This document shows, one piece after another, positions 53,038 through 61,161 of a DNA stretch of 63,789 bases; positions within the stretch are counted from its first letter, which is position 1, and every line of letters begins with the position of its first letter. The notes beneath the pieces are model-generated. The model saw only the letters and a program-made list of their open reading frames with translations. It made no database searches and was not told where the DNA came from. Source of the DNA: JACDCY01 sp964350145 (GTDB taxonomy: Bacteria; Gemmatimonadota; Gemmatimonadetes; Gemmatimonadales; Gemmatimonadaceae). Where the stretch lies: assembly GCA_964350145.1 (NCBI GenBank), contig CAYGJL010000017.1:1-63789 (forward strand), given 5' to 3'. The translations under genes and the position numbers were made by a program.

Positions 53038-54189
53038 TTATTCGATCGATATCCTTCCCAACGCGTAATGCGCGACAGTCCCGGCGGCCATTCCAACCAG
53101 GTATCCGTATGGCGCCATTACGGCCAGAACGGCGACGGAGACAGTGATCGCCAGCTCGCGGCGCACGGGCACGACGTCGCGCGCGAGCCACATCAGCGCC
53201 CATCCCTCGAACAGCAACAGCACGCCGAGCACAGGCAGCGGGAAGACCTGCACCACCTGCGAGAACGCGCCGGCGAAGAACAATCCCATCGCGACGAAGA
53301 GCGAGCCGTAGATCAGCAGCGAGCCGCCGGTGCGCGCGCCGAAAGTGTAGTGGCCCATCAGGCCGCCCGATCCATGGCAGCTGGGGATCCCGCCGAGCCA
53401 CGGATTCACGAGGTTCATCAGCGAGTAGCTGTAGCCGAGCTGCCGGATCGTGATCTGCTTTTCGGGAAATAGATCGTGCGCGGTCTGGCGGGTGGCGAGC
53501 AGCGAGTTGCCGAGCGAAAGCGGTATCTGCGGGAGCGCGAGGATCACCAGCCCCGTCCACACGTCGGCCGGGGCCGGCATCCTGAGCAGTGGCAGCGTGA
53601 AGCCGAGGCCGCTTGCAAGGTCGCGCGCGTCGAGGTTGAACATGAACGCGTATAACATCCCGAGCGCGATGATCGGCAACGCCGGCGGAAAGCGGCGGTT
53701 GCCGTACAGCGCGATCGCGATGGCGAACGCGATCATCGCCAGGCCGTAGCCGATGACGCCGGCCGATCGCACGTAGTCGCCCAGCGCGAGCAGCGCGAGC
53801 TGCAGTCCCAGCCCGAGCTGAAGTCCGCGGACCACGCTCTTCGGCACCACCCGCGCGAGCCAGGCAAGCGCCCCGGTCACCGTCAGCAGGAGCATCACTA
53901 CGCCGATGGCCAGGCCGGCGCCGAACAGCACCGGTCCGGCAATTTTCTGCGTGATCACGATGACGGCCATCGCCTTGAGCGGCTGCACGGCCATCGGCAT
54001 GCCGTACCGGATCGCCGTGGCGTACTGCATGATGCCGAACATCACCAACACGCTGGCTGCGTCGAGCCCGGCCGCCATGACCATGCCTACGATCAGCGGG
54101 AGATCTGTCCCGATGTCGCCGAACGCGCCCGCAAGCTCATTGCGGTCGAACCGGAAGCGCGGACTTAGCTCAACGTCGCTGGGCGTCAC
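53038..54189 (-). CDS. MOT1-type molybdate transporter
   Basis: This 383-residue, roughly ten-helix membrane protein shows the MOT1 motifs: GAFGDIGTDLPLIVGM near residue 22, MAVQPLKAMAVIVI near residue 65, LPQIPLSLGNSLLATRQTA near residue 220 and GIPSCHGSGGLMGHYTFGAR near residue 265. MOT1 proteins are high-affinity molybdate importers, distantly related to SulP. It could feed the molybdenum cofactor needed by the xanthine dehydrogenase encoded 26 kb away, an inference. The ATG at 54189 leaves 80 bp to the divergent ABC gene. Confidence 0.9.
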   Translation of the reverse strand: MTPSDVELSPRFRFDRNELAGAFGDIGTDLPLIVGMVMAAGLDAASVLVMFGIMQYATAIRYGMPMAVQPLKAMAVIVITQKIAGPVLFGAGLAIGVVMLLLTVTGALAWLARVVPKSVVRGLQLGLGLQLALLALGDYVRSAGVIGYGLAMIAFAIAIALYGNRRFPPALPIIALGMLYAFMFNLDARDLASGLGFTLPLLRMPAPADVWTGLVILALPQIPLSLGNSLLATRQTAHDLFPEKQITIRQLGYSYSLMNLVNPWLGGIPSCHGSGGLMGHYTFGARTGGSLLIYGSLFVAMGLFFAGAFSQVVQVFPLPVLGVLLLFEGWALMWLARDVVPVRRELAITVSVAVLAVMAPYGYLVGMAAGTVAHYALGRISIE

Positions 54190-54233
54190 ACGTATATTCT
54201 ACGCCGAGCGCGTTCTTCCAGTCGTTCGTCTTT

Positions 54234-54268
54234 ACTAGTCACTAGTCACCAGTCACTAGTCACTGCTC
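54234..54268. repeat. Heptamer array, ACTAGTC type, upstream of the ABC exporter
   Basis: Five units read ACTAGTC, ACTAGTC, ACCAGTC, ACTAGTC and ACTGCTC. They end 4 bases before the ATG of the ATPase gene. No other ribosome site is visible there. Confidence 0.85.
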
Positions 54269-54272
54269 CCGA

Positions 54273-55238
54273 ATGCCCGAACCAGCCGTCGAAATCCGCA
54301 ACGTCGTCAAGCGCTTCGCCGGCCACACAGCGGTGCGCGATCTGTCGCTGGTGATCCCCCGCGGCACGGTGTACGGGCTGCTCGGGCCGAACGGCGCCGG
54401 CAAGACGACCACCATCCGCATGATCCTGAACGTGATCGCGCCCGACTCCGGCACGATCACCATTCTCGGACAGGACTCCAACGGCGACTCGATCCTCGAC
54501 CGCGTCGGCTATCTGCCCGAAGAGCGCGGCCTCTACCGCAAGATGAAGGTCCGCTCGATTCTGCGGTTTCTCGCCGAGCTCAAAGGCATGTCGCGCAGGC
54601 GGGCGGATCCGTTGATCGACGAGTGGCTGGAGCGGCTGTCGCTCAAGACGCCGGACAAGGATTGGGGGGCGGCGAAGGTCGACGAGCTCTCCCGCGGGAT
54701 GCAGCAGAAGGTGCAGTTCATCGCCGCGCTGCTGCACGATCCCGAGCTGGTGATTCTCGACGAGCCGTTCAGCGGGCTGGACCCGGTGAACTCCCAGGCT
54801 CTGAAGGACACGATCGTGGAGCTACGGCGGCGCGGCAAGACGGTGATCTTCAGCACGCATCTCATGGACAACGCCGAGCGCATGTGCGACGCCGTCTGCA
54901 TCATCTCCAACGGCGACAAGGTGCTGGACGGGACCCTCGCCGACGTCAAGGCCGAGAACGCCGGGCGCACGGTGGCCGTCGCGCTCGACGGAGCGCCGAG
55001 CAGCGAGGTCGACCGGATCTTCGCCGACAGGTCGCTGGTCGAGCGCGTGGACGACTCCAACAGGTTCTTCGAGGTGGAGCTCCAGCCGGGCGCGGACGCG
55101 CAGCAACTGCTCCGCGCGATCGTCGGCAGCGGGGCCGTGGTGAAGCGCTTCGAGCTGATCCAGCCCTCGCTGCATCAGATCTTTCTCGAGCGGGTCGGGG
55201 CAAAAGGCGTCGAGCCGGGAATGTCGGGACATGGGTAA
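54273..55238 (+). CDS. ABC transporter ATP-binding protein (NatA-like)
   Basis: This 321-residue ATPase has Walker A GPNGAGKTTTIRMIL near residue 40, signature ELSRGMQQKVQFIAALL near residue 148, Walker B LVILDEPFSGLDPVNS and the switch His in FSTHLMDNAE. The C-terminal 100 residues form the DUF4162 extension typical of NatA-type exporters. Its stop overlaps the permease gene by 8 bp. It is expected to drive export (Na+, drug or lipid); the substrate is unknown. The 5' leader is taken up by a heptamer array. Confidence 0.93.
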   Translation: MPEPAVEIRNVVKRFAGHTAVRDLSLVIPRGTVYGLLGPNGAGKTTTIRMILNVIAPDSGTITILGQDSNGDSILDRVGYLPEERGLYRKMKVRSILRFLAELKGMSRRRADPLIDEWLERLSLKTPDKDWGAAKVDELSRGMQQKVQFIAALLHDPELVILDEPFSGLDPVNSQALKDTIVELRRRGKTVIFSTHLMDNAERMCDAVCIISNGDKVLDGTLADVKAENAGRTVAVALDGAPSSEVDRIFADRSLVERVDDSNRFFEVELQPGADAQQLLRAIVGSGAVVKRFELIQPSLHQIFLERVGAKGVEPGMSGHG

Positions 55239-56514
55239 GCTCTGGGCGGTCATCAAGCGCGAGTACATCGAGCGCGTTCGCACCAAGTGGTTTATCATCG
55301 CCACGGTCTTCGGTCCGCTGCTGTTCGCGGCGCTCATGATCGTGCCCGCGTGGCTCACGCTGAAAACCAAGAGCGCCGCCGACATCAGCAGTACGGTGGT
55401 CATCGATGCTACCAGCACGGGCCTCGGCGGGCGCGTGTCGGAGGCGATGCGGGGATTCGGCTCCGGCCCCAGCCGCGCTCCCGAGGTGCGGGTGGTCGCG
55501 CCCTCCGAGCTGTCGGCAGCCGAGAGCCTCGCGACCGCCGAAGTGATGCGCGAGGACCGCTCCGGCTATCTGGTCGTGGACCAGCAGACCGTCGCGGGCG
55601 AGAGCGCGCGGTATGCCGGGCGGCATGCCAGCTCCCTCACGGCGATGGAAGCGGTAGAGGACGCCGTGGAAAAGACGGTGCTCGCCTACAGGTTCGAGTC
55701 GGAGGGAATCTCGGCGGACCGAGCCCGCGAGCTCACCGCGGGACGCCTGCGATTTCGCACGGAACGGATCACCGACGAGGGCCGCGGCGGATCGGGCGCG
55801 GTTAGCGCGTTCTTCGGCCTCGGGATCGCATTCCTGCTGTACATGTCGATCATCCTGTACGGCCAGAACATCCTGCGCGGCGTGATCGAGGAGAAGACCA
55901 CACGCGTCGCGGAAGTCGTGGTGTCAAGCGTGCGGCCCGAGACTCTGCTCGCCGGAAAGGTGCTCGGCGTCGGCGCGGTGGGACTGACGCAGCAGCTGGT
56001 GTGGGTCGCCACGGTCGTGGCGTTCCTCGCCTACAGGGTGCAGATCTTTAACGTCTTCGGTATCCCCGCGCCGCCGTTCGTCATGCCCGGCATCTCCCCG
56101 GGCGACGGTCTCCTGCTGCTGCTGTTCTTCGTGCTCGGCTTCGTCTTCTACGCCGCGCTGTTCGCGGCGGTGGGGGCCATGGTGAACAGCGACCAGGAAG
56201 CGCAGCAGGCGGCGCAGCCCGTGATGCTCATGCTCGTGGCCGCGGCGATCTTCATTCAACCGGTCACGTTCAATCCGACCGGCGGGCTCGCGACGACCAT
56301 GTCGTGGCTGCCCTTCTCCTCGCCGATCATCATGCCGCTGCGGCTCACGATCATCAACGTGCCGACCACCGAGCTGATCGGATCCCTGATAGTTCTCCTG
56401 CTGTCGTGCCTGCTCGTGGTATGGCTGGCGGCGCGAATCTATCGCGTGGGGCTGCTCATGTACGGCAAGCGCCCGACCCTACGCGAGCTCGGGCACTGGA
56501 TCCGCTACACGTAG
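55231..56514 (+). CDS. ABC-2 type permease (NatB-like)
   Basis: This 427-residue membrane subunit has an N-terminal helix (WFIIATVFGPLLFAALMIV) and a large external domain of about 150 residues (residues 45-180). A set of five or six helices begins with AFFGLGIAFLLYMSIILYGQ and is followed by the cytoplasmic EEKTTRVAEVVVSSVRPETLLAGKVLG coupling segment. This is the ABC2_membrane_3 layout of NatB and related exporters. It starts at ATG 55231 within the ATPase gene end and is cotranslated. Confidence 0.9.
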   Translation: MGKLWAVIKREYIERVRTKWFIIATVFGPLLFAALMIVPAWLTLKTKSAADISSTVVIDATSTGLGGRVSEAMRGFGSGPSRAPEVRVVAPSELSAAESLATAEVMREDRSGYLVVDQQTVAGESARYAGRHASSLTAMEAVEDAVEKTVLAYRFESEGISADRARELTAGRLRFRTERITDEGRGGSGAVSAFFGLGIAFLLYMSIILYGQNILRGVIEEKTTRVAEVVVSSVRPETLLAGKVLGVGAVGLTQQLVWVATVVAFLAYRVQIFNVFGIPAPPFVMPGISPGDGLLLLLFFVLGFVFYAALFAAVGAMVNSDQEAQQAAQPVMLMLVAAAIFIQPVTFNPTGGLATTMSWLPFSSPIIMPLRLTIINVPTTELIGSLIVLLLSCLLVVWLAARIYRVGLLMYGKRPTLRELGHWIRYT

Positions 56515-56580
56515 CCAGCGCGAACCGAGCGAGAGCGCGAATGAGCCCGGGCGCCGCGCTGAGCGGTTAGACCAAGCTGA

Positions 56581-56674
56581 GCGGCGTGAGCGAGCCGCGT
56601 CCCCACAGGCCGCGTCTTAGCGCGCGTACTTTGCGCGCGTAGCGGCCGAAGGGGACGCGGCTGGCTCACGCCGC
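56581..56674. repeat. Long-armed inverted repeat 4
   Basis: Arms at 56581-56604 and 56651-56674 pair over 24 bp with one mismatch. The loop has a nested stem (GGCC...GGCC) and contains GCGCGCGTAGCGG. It lies between the exporter and bacilliredoxin genes; the right arm overlaps the last codons of the latter. Confidence 0.85.
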
Positions 56675-57097
56675 CCGGACAACTCCGCAAAATCGATCAA
56701 ATGCGCCCGTGAGGTCCTGTGCGATCTCCTCGGCCGTGCGACCTTCGATCTGATGCCGCTCGAGCATGTACACGAGCTTACCGTCCTTGAGCAGCGCGAT
56801 CTGCGGCGATGACGGGGGATATCCGGCGAAGTAGGATCGCGCCTGGCGTACGGCGTCCACGTCCTGGCCGGCGAACACGGTGGTCAGAGCGTCGGGCTTC
56901 ACCTCGTGCTCGAGCGCGCGCGCGACCGCCGGTCGCGCGTTCCGCGCAGCGCAACCGCAGACGGAGTTGACCACGATCAGCGTCGTGCCGGCGGAGTCGC
57001 GCAGCTTCGCGTCCACCTCCTCCGCCGTCTTCAATTCCTGCACGCCCAGGCGCGTGAGGTCTTCGCGCATCGGTGCGACCAGTCTTTCGTCGTACAT
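56666..57097 (-). CDS. BrxA/BrxB family bacilliredoxin
   Basis: This 143-residue thioredoxin-fold protein has the bacilliredoxin CGC motif in NSVCGCAARNARP near residue 47, and the segments YPPSSPQIALLKDGKLVYM and RHQIEGRTAEEIAQDL typical of the YphP/YqiW family. In Firmicutes these remove bacillithiol from proteins; outside them the partner thiol is uncertain. The gene lies 3 bp after the GroES-like gene on the same strand, so redox repair and folding functions may be linked. Confidence 0.9.
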   Translation of the reverse strand: MYDERLVAPMREDLTRLGVQELKTAEEVDAKLRDSAGTTLIVVNSVCGCAARNARPAVARALEHEVKPDALTTVFAGQDVDAVRQARSYFAGYPPSSPQIALLKDGKLVYMLERHQIEGRTAEEIAQDLTGAFDRFCGVVRAA

Positions 57098-57100
57098 CGT

Positions 57101-57472
57101 CTAATCCTCCACGTGCGGCTCGCGCACGAGTGCGAGAATGGCTGTCTGCGGCACGACGAGAAACCGGTCGCCGTCGAAGGTGATCTCCACCGCAGCCTTT
57201 CTGAAGAACAACGCGTAGTCGCCGGTCCGGGCCTGCATCGGGACGAAGCGGGTCTCGCGCATGGCCACGCGCCACGGCTCCTCGTTGATATCCGCGAGGT
57301 CGGGCATCGGCAGCCCCGGGCCGGTCGCGATGATCGTCCCGCCCTGGACGGCCTGGTTGTCGATGGCCGTGGGAGGGAGATACAGGCCGACCTTGGTCCG
57401 GTCTTCTCCGTCCTCGATTTTCACCAGCACGCGGTCCCCGACGACGATCAGCCGCTTAGCCTTGTCCTTCAT
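57101..57472 (-). CDS. GroES-like co-chaperone
   Basis: This 123-residue GroES-fold protein has the N-terminal RLIVVGDRVLVKIEDGEDRTKVGLYLPP and the mobile-loop-like region near residues 25-38. A central insertion (LADINEEPWRVAMRETRFVPMQ) follows GGTIIATGPG, then YALFFRKAAVEITFDGDRFLVV. It is longer than standard GroES (about 97) and no groEL is adjacent, so it is more likely a paralogue with a separate role. The ATG at 57472 is used. Confidence 0.85.
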   Translation of the reverse strand: MKDKAKRLIVVGDRVLVKIEDGEDRTKVGLYLPPTAIDNQAVQGGTIIATGPGLPMPDLADINEEPWRVAMRETRFVPMQARTGDYALFFRKAAVEITFDGDRFLVVPQTAILALVREPHVED

Positions 57473-57525
57473 TATCGAATTATAACGATAACGCCCTCGC
57501 GGCATGCTCCGATCGCAGCGCTACC

Positions 57526-57651
57526 GGAATCCAAGTTCGGAGCGTGACAGTTTGGAGGTGGGAGTCTGGAGTCGGCGGTTGGGCACATGGCGGAAGGAGC
57601 CAACTCCTCACTGATAAACTCCGAACTGCCACACTCCTGACTTGGATTCCC
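57526..57651. repeat. Large inverted repeat with 7-bp periodic arms
   Basis: GGAATCCAAG at 57526-57535 and its complement at 57642-57651 open arms of about 50 bases. In both arms AGT or GAG recurs every 7 bases (units such as GGGAGTC, TGGAGTC; GGAGTTT, AGGAGTT). It separates the GroES-like gene from the membrane protein gene. This is the largest of the heptamer-type elements. Confidence 0.75.
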
Positions 57652-57678
57652 CATCAGAATCACTGGAGCCTGACTTCC

Positions 57679-58197
57679 CTAGAGTCGGTGCGCCTTCTTG
57701 AGCGACTGCGTCCGTGTCCACTGCACGATGACCGCGAGCGCCAGCGAGTAGGCCGAGATCGCGGCGAGCCGCAGCAGCAGCACGTCCGCCGCCATGCCCC
57801 GCCAGTCGGCGAAGGTGGCGCGCGCCGTGCCGAGGGGTTCCCTCCCGAGCGCGATCAACGCGGCACTGACGATCAGCTCGGTCGCGGCGACGAGCACCGC
57901 GAACACCGGCGCCCGCCACACCCAGTGCCGCAGCGGAAAATTCCCGAGGTGCAGCGTCACCATCGCGAACAGGAATACGGCCCCGATCAAAAAGCCGATT
58001 CCGAGCAAAAGTGGCTGGTCGTTGCCGGTGTTGGTCAGCAGGAACGCGCGGAATACCCTGACGAGCAGGCCCGTGATGACCGCCATTTCCACGGTCGAGA
58101 AAGCCAGCTTCCGGAATGAGCCTGGCCCGTGGCCATCCCATTCCTCGTCCGAGATCCGCCGCTGATACGGCTCCGTCTGCTTGGGGAAGTAGACCAT
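57679..58197 (-). CDS. Predicted four-helix membrane protein
   Basis: This 172-residue protein starts MVYFPKQTEPYQRRISDEEWDGHG, cytosolic, followed by about four hydrophobic segments: VEMAVITGLLVRVFRAFLL, LLLGIGFLIGAVFLFAMVTL, VFAVLVAATELIVSAALIAL and LLLRLAAISAYSLALAVIV. The family is unknown. It lies 4 bp downstream of the histidine kinase gene and probably shares its operon. It could be a sensory or accessory partner of the kinase; no direct evidence. Confidence 0.75.
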   Translation of the reverse strand: MVYFPKQTEPYQRRISDEEWDGHGPGSFRKLAFSTVEMAVITGLLVRVFRAFLLTNTGNDQPLLLGIGFLIGAVFLFAMVTLHLGNFPLRHWVWRAPVFAVLVAATELIVSAALIALGREPLGTARATFADWRGMAADVLLLRLAAISAYSLALAVIVQWTRTQSLKKAHRL

Positions 58198-58201
58198 GCT
58201 C

Positions 58202-59863
58202 TTAGGACGATGTTGGCGCCGCGCTCGGCACGCGTCGCGCGGTTTCCTTGCGCTCGGGCGCGCGCCCGGTGCCACCGGCCTCGGGTTGCCACCGCGCTGC
58301 CGGCAATTCCACGATGAACTTCGTCGCGCCGGGTGATCCGTCGGCCAGCCGGAGCGAGCCCCCGTGCGCAGCCACGATGCCGTAGCTCACGCTCAGCCCC
58401 GCGCCCACCCCTTCGGCGATGCCCTGCGACCCGAGGAACGGATCAAAGATCCGCTCGCGCAACTCCTCGGGAATCCCCGGTCTCGTATCCGTGAACTCCA
58501 CGAGAACGCGCCTGTCATCCGTGTTTCGCGCCGCGCGCGTCTCGATTAGCAGCCGCCCTTCGTCCTTCATCGCCGTGACCGAGTTGGACAGCAGACTCAC
58601 CACGACCTGCTGCAGTTGCTGCGGATCCCCGGTCACCATGGGAAGGTCGGGATCGAGCTTTGTATCAACGCGCACGTCGCCGCTGTCCGCCTGGTAGCTC
58701 CTCAACCGGACGGTACGGCCGATGATCTCGTTCAGGTCCACGGCGCGCGTCTCGGACGCGCTTCGCCGCGCGAACGCGCGCAGGTCCTTTATCACGTTCG
58801 CGGCGCGGGTCGCTTCGGAGTAGATCGCGTCGAGCGAATCGCGTTGCTGCGCGGTGAGCCCCTCCTCGCTCAGCAGCAGCTGGGCGAACGCACTGATGCT
58901 GCTCAGCGGATTGTTGATCTCGTGCGCGACGCCGCCGACGATCGACCCGATCGACGCCAGCCGCTCGCGCTCGATGATCTGCGCGCGCATCGCCCGCTCC
59001 TCGGTGAGCACTCCCTTCAACTCCTCGACCGCTCCGCTGAGCGCGGCGGTGCGCTCCGCCACCTTGAGCTCCAGGGTCGGCGGGGAACGGCGAACCTCGA
59101 GCGCGGACACGAAGCCGAGAATTGCGGCGGCCGCGAGCACGTCCATGGGGATGTGCAGCGGCTGGGCGCCACTCAGCGCGAGCTGGGCCGCCCACGCGGT
59201 GAATACCGCGGTCGCAACGGTTCCCAGCGCGAGCCCCAGCATGGCCCGCCGCGACAGATCCTCTCCGCGCCACGTGATCAGCAGCGCGAGCAGGACGAGG
59301 CTGGCTGCCGCCGCGAGGAAAGAGAGTCCGCCCACTACCCTGCCGGCCGTCGGAAGATTGTCCAGCGCTGCACCGAGCTCCGCGGTTCCCAGCGGCAGCA
59401 TGATCACCCCGGCGGCGACGGCGATGAGTATGAGATCGGCGAACGCCTCGAGCTTCACTCCGGCCCGTTTCATGAAGAGCAGACGAATGAAGCCCGCTAT
59501 TACAGCGAGCTCGGCGCCGAGCAGCAGGTAATCGGCCAGCGCCGGGAACGGCGGACGCACGCCGTTGGAAATAAGGTGCAGTGTCCAGGAGACCTTCGCT
59601 ATCGCACCCAACACGGCGCCGGTAGTGATCCATTGAAACAGCTCTCGCTGCTCCAATGGCAACCCGTCGAACGCCGTCAGAAACGCCGCGATGCCGACGA
59701 GAAAACAGAGCGAGAGGAGCACGCCGCCCAGCACAACACCTCTGTACCCTGTGGCGCCCGCGATGGCCAGAATCGTCATCGCCACGAAGCAGACGGACTG
59801 CGCCGCACGCAGCATCACGTCGCTCCTGCGCCATCCTTGGATCGCCATCGGCGCGTCAGCCAT
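58202..59863 (-). CDS. Membrane sensor histidine kinase with altered ATP-binding motifs
   Basis: This 553-residue protein has about eight N-terminal helices (residues 15-245), then a coiled coil and an H-box GGVAHEINNPLSSISAFAQLL near residue 300. The ATPase domain has an N-box SLLSNSVTAM, but G1 reads DTRPGIP where DNGPGIP is usual; the F/G2 region reads PFLGSQGIAEGVGAGLSVSYGIV. The first G1 glycine is therefore Arg and the GLGL element is GAGL. It may have reduced or altered kinase action. No response regulator is adjacent. ATG at 59863 (or 59848) is used. Confidence 0.88.
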   Translation of the reverse strand: MADAPMAIQGWRRSDVMLRAAQSVCFVAMTILAIAGATGYRGVVLGGVLLSLCFLVGIAAFLTAFDGLPLEQRELFQWITTGAVLGAIAKVSWTLHLISNGVRPPFPALADYLLLGAELAVIAGFIRLLFMKRAGVKLEAFADLILIAVAAGVIMLPLGTAELGAALDNLPTAGRVVGGLSFLAAAASLVLLALLITWRGEDLSRRAMLGLALGTVATAVFTAWAAQLALSGAQPLHIPMDVLAAAAILGFVSALEVRRSPPTLELKVAERTAALSGAVEELKGVLTEERAMRAQIIERERLASIGSIVGGVAHEINNPLSSISAFAQLLLSEEGLTAQQRDSLDAIYSEATRAANVIKDLRAFARRSASETRAVDLNEIIGRTVRLRSYQADSGDVRVDTKLDPDLPMVTGDPQQLQQVVVSLLSNSVTAMKDEGRLLIETRAARNTDDRRVLVEFTDTRPGIPEELRERIFDPFLGSQGIAEGVGAGLSVSYGIVAAHGGSLRLADGSPGATKFIVELPAARWQPEAGGTGRAPERKETARRVPSAAPTSS

Positions 59864-59880
59864 CCTGCGCTCCCGCGGTT

Positions 59881-60621
59881 CTACCGGATCCAGTGTCCGA
59901 GCCGGCCCCACCGGATGTCGGTGATGAAAGGCAGCGGACGGTCGCTGTCGTCCGCGTTGTACGAGTAGTACACGAACATCGGCCTGCCACGCACGTTTTT
60001 ACGTGGAACGAAACCCCAGTAGCGACTGTCCTTGGAGTTGTAGCGGTTGTCACCCATCATGAACAGGTGTCCGGGCGGGACCACGAGCGGGCCCCACTCG
60101 TCGTGTGAAGGCTGCGAGGGCGCCGCGCCGAACCGCGACGCTTTCAGCCCGATAGGCTTCTGCCAGTCGAACAGCTCGTCCACCGAATCGAACGCGTCGC
60201 TCCCCGGAGCGCCATAGCCCTGCCGCTGCGCGATCCCGTCCACGTACAGCACTCCGCGTCGCATGTGGACCGTGTCACCGCCGACGGCGACGGCCCGCTT
60301 CACCAGCGTCGGAGTCAGGTTGTGCAGCTGGTCCATCTGCGGCGGCGAGACGAACACCACGACGTCGCCGCGGTGCGGCTCGGCGTATCCCGGCAGCCGC
60401 CTCTCGGTGAACGGAACGTGCGGCCCGTACCGCAGCTTGTTGACGAACAGCCAGTCGCCGACGAGCAGCGCGGGGATCATGCTCCCCGACGGGATCCGGT
60501 ACGCTTCGAGAAAAAAGGTCCTGATCAGCAGAAACAGCGCGAGCGGTAGCGCGATCGCGCGGAGATTGCGCCAAAGCGCTCCACCTCGCCATCCAGGCTT
60601 CGTCGAGCCCGGCTGTGACAA
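59881..60621 (-). CDS. lepB: Signal peptidase I
   Basis: This inner-membrane enzyme of about 246 residues cuts Sec and Tat signal peptides. One membrane helix (NLRAIALPLALFLLIRTFF) precedes the catalytic Ser in YRIPSGSMIPALLVGDWLFVNK; the catalytic Lys is in TLVKRAVAVGGDTV, and GHLFMMGDNRYNSKDSRYWG is the box E signature. The start is unsure. A TTG at 60666 would code 15 more residues directly out of a strong hairpin, so the TTG at 60621 just after the hairpin is preferred. It is followed by the histidine kinase gene, 17 bp away. Confidence 0.93.
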   Translation of the reverse strand: MSQPGSTKPGWRGGALWRNLRAIALPLALFLLIRTFFLEAYRIPSGSMIPALLVGDWLFVNKLRYGPHVPFTERRLPGYAEPHRGDVVVFVSPPQMDQLHNLTPTLVKRAVAVGGDTVHMRRGVLYVDGIAQRQGYGAPGSDAFDSVDELFDWQKPIGLKASRFGAAPSQPSHDEWGPLVVPPGHLFMMGDNRYNSKDSRYWGFVPRKNVRGRPMFVYYSYNADDSDRPLPFITDIRWGRLGHWIR

Positions 60622-60651
60622 GGGGCGCGCCTTGGCGGCGCGCCCCTTTTT
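60620..60651. terminator. Strong GC hairpin with T-run between SWIB and lepB genes
   Basis: AGGGGCGCGCC (60621-60631) pairs exactly with GGCGCGCCCCT (60637-60647) around a 5-base loop. Five T follow on the plus strand and five A precede it on the minus strand. It lies 32 bp after the SWIB stop, so it probably ends the SWIB transcript. Confidence 0.55.
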
Positions 60652-60678
60652 GGGTGCGGCTGGCAACGATCAGCTAGA

Positions 60679-61062
60679 TCAGCTGAGATGCTTGTTGACG
60701 AGCTTCGTCATCTCGAACATCGAGACCTGACGCTTCCCGCCGAACACCGGGCGCAGCGCATCGTCCGCATTGATCATGCGGCGATTCTTGTTGTCCTGCA
60801 GACCCTTCCGCTTGATGTAGGCCCAGAGCTTCTTGGTGACTTCCGTACGCGGAAGCGCGCCACTGCCAACGACGGCGCTGAGCGAAGCGCTCGGCCGCAT
60901 CGGCTTCATGAACGCAGCGTTCGGCGTGCGCTTCGTCTTCGACTTCGTCTTGGCGCGCGACTTCGTCGCCGACTTCTTCCTGGCCGTTCCGCGCTTGGCG
61001 GTCGACTTCTTCTTCGACGAGGACGACTTTTTCTTAGCCGAGCTCTTCTTCTTTGTTGCCAT
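60679..61062 (-). CDS. SWIB/MDM2-domain protein with histone-like basic N-terminus
   Basis: This 127-residue protein has an N-terminal half (residues 1-52) made of Lys, Ser, Ala, Thr and Arg repeats (ATKKKSSAKKKSSSSKKK), like histone H1 tails. The C-terminal 75 residues are a SWIB domain: ALPRTEVTKKLWAYIKRKGLQ and DDALRPVFGGKRQVSMFEMTKLVNKHL. A GGAGAAGCG site precedes the ATG at 61062. In eukaryotes SWIB belongs to chromatin remodelling; in Chlamydiae it is linked to topoisomerase and DNA packing. A nucleoid-associated role is likely here, by inference. Confidence 0.92.
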   Translation of the reverse strand: MATKKKSSAKKKSSSSKKKSTAKRGTARKKSATKSRAKTKSKTKRTPNAAFMKPMRPSASLSAVVGSGALPRTEVTKKLWAYIKRKGLQDNKNRRMINADDALRPVFGGKRQVSMFEMTKLVNKHLS

Positions 61063-61161
61063 CGCTTCTCCTGAGTGGGATGACAGTGCGGACCACAACT
61101 CCATCAACATCCTGCCGCGGAGCAAAGTAAATCGCAGGAGCGTGGGCGCAATAGGGAAACT

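Noticed and set aside
52905..53096. 63-codon minus-strand frame next to the molybdate transporter gene
   Set aside because: Overlaps the well-supported MOT1 gene out of frame and has no signal, motif or ribosome site.
53038..54189. Calling the membrane protein a SulP or nucleobase permease
   Set aside because: The specific GAFGDIGTDLPL, PLSLGNS and CHGSGGLMGHY motifs match MOT1, and no STAS domain is present.
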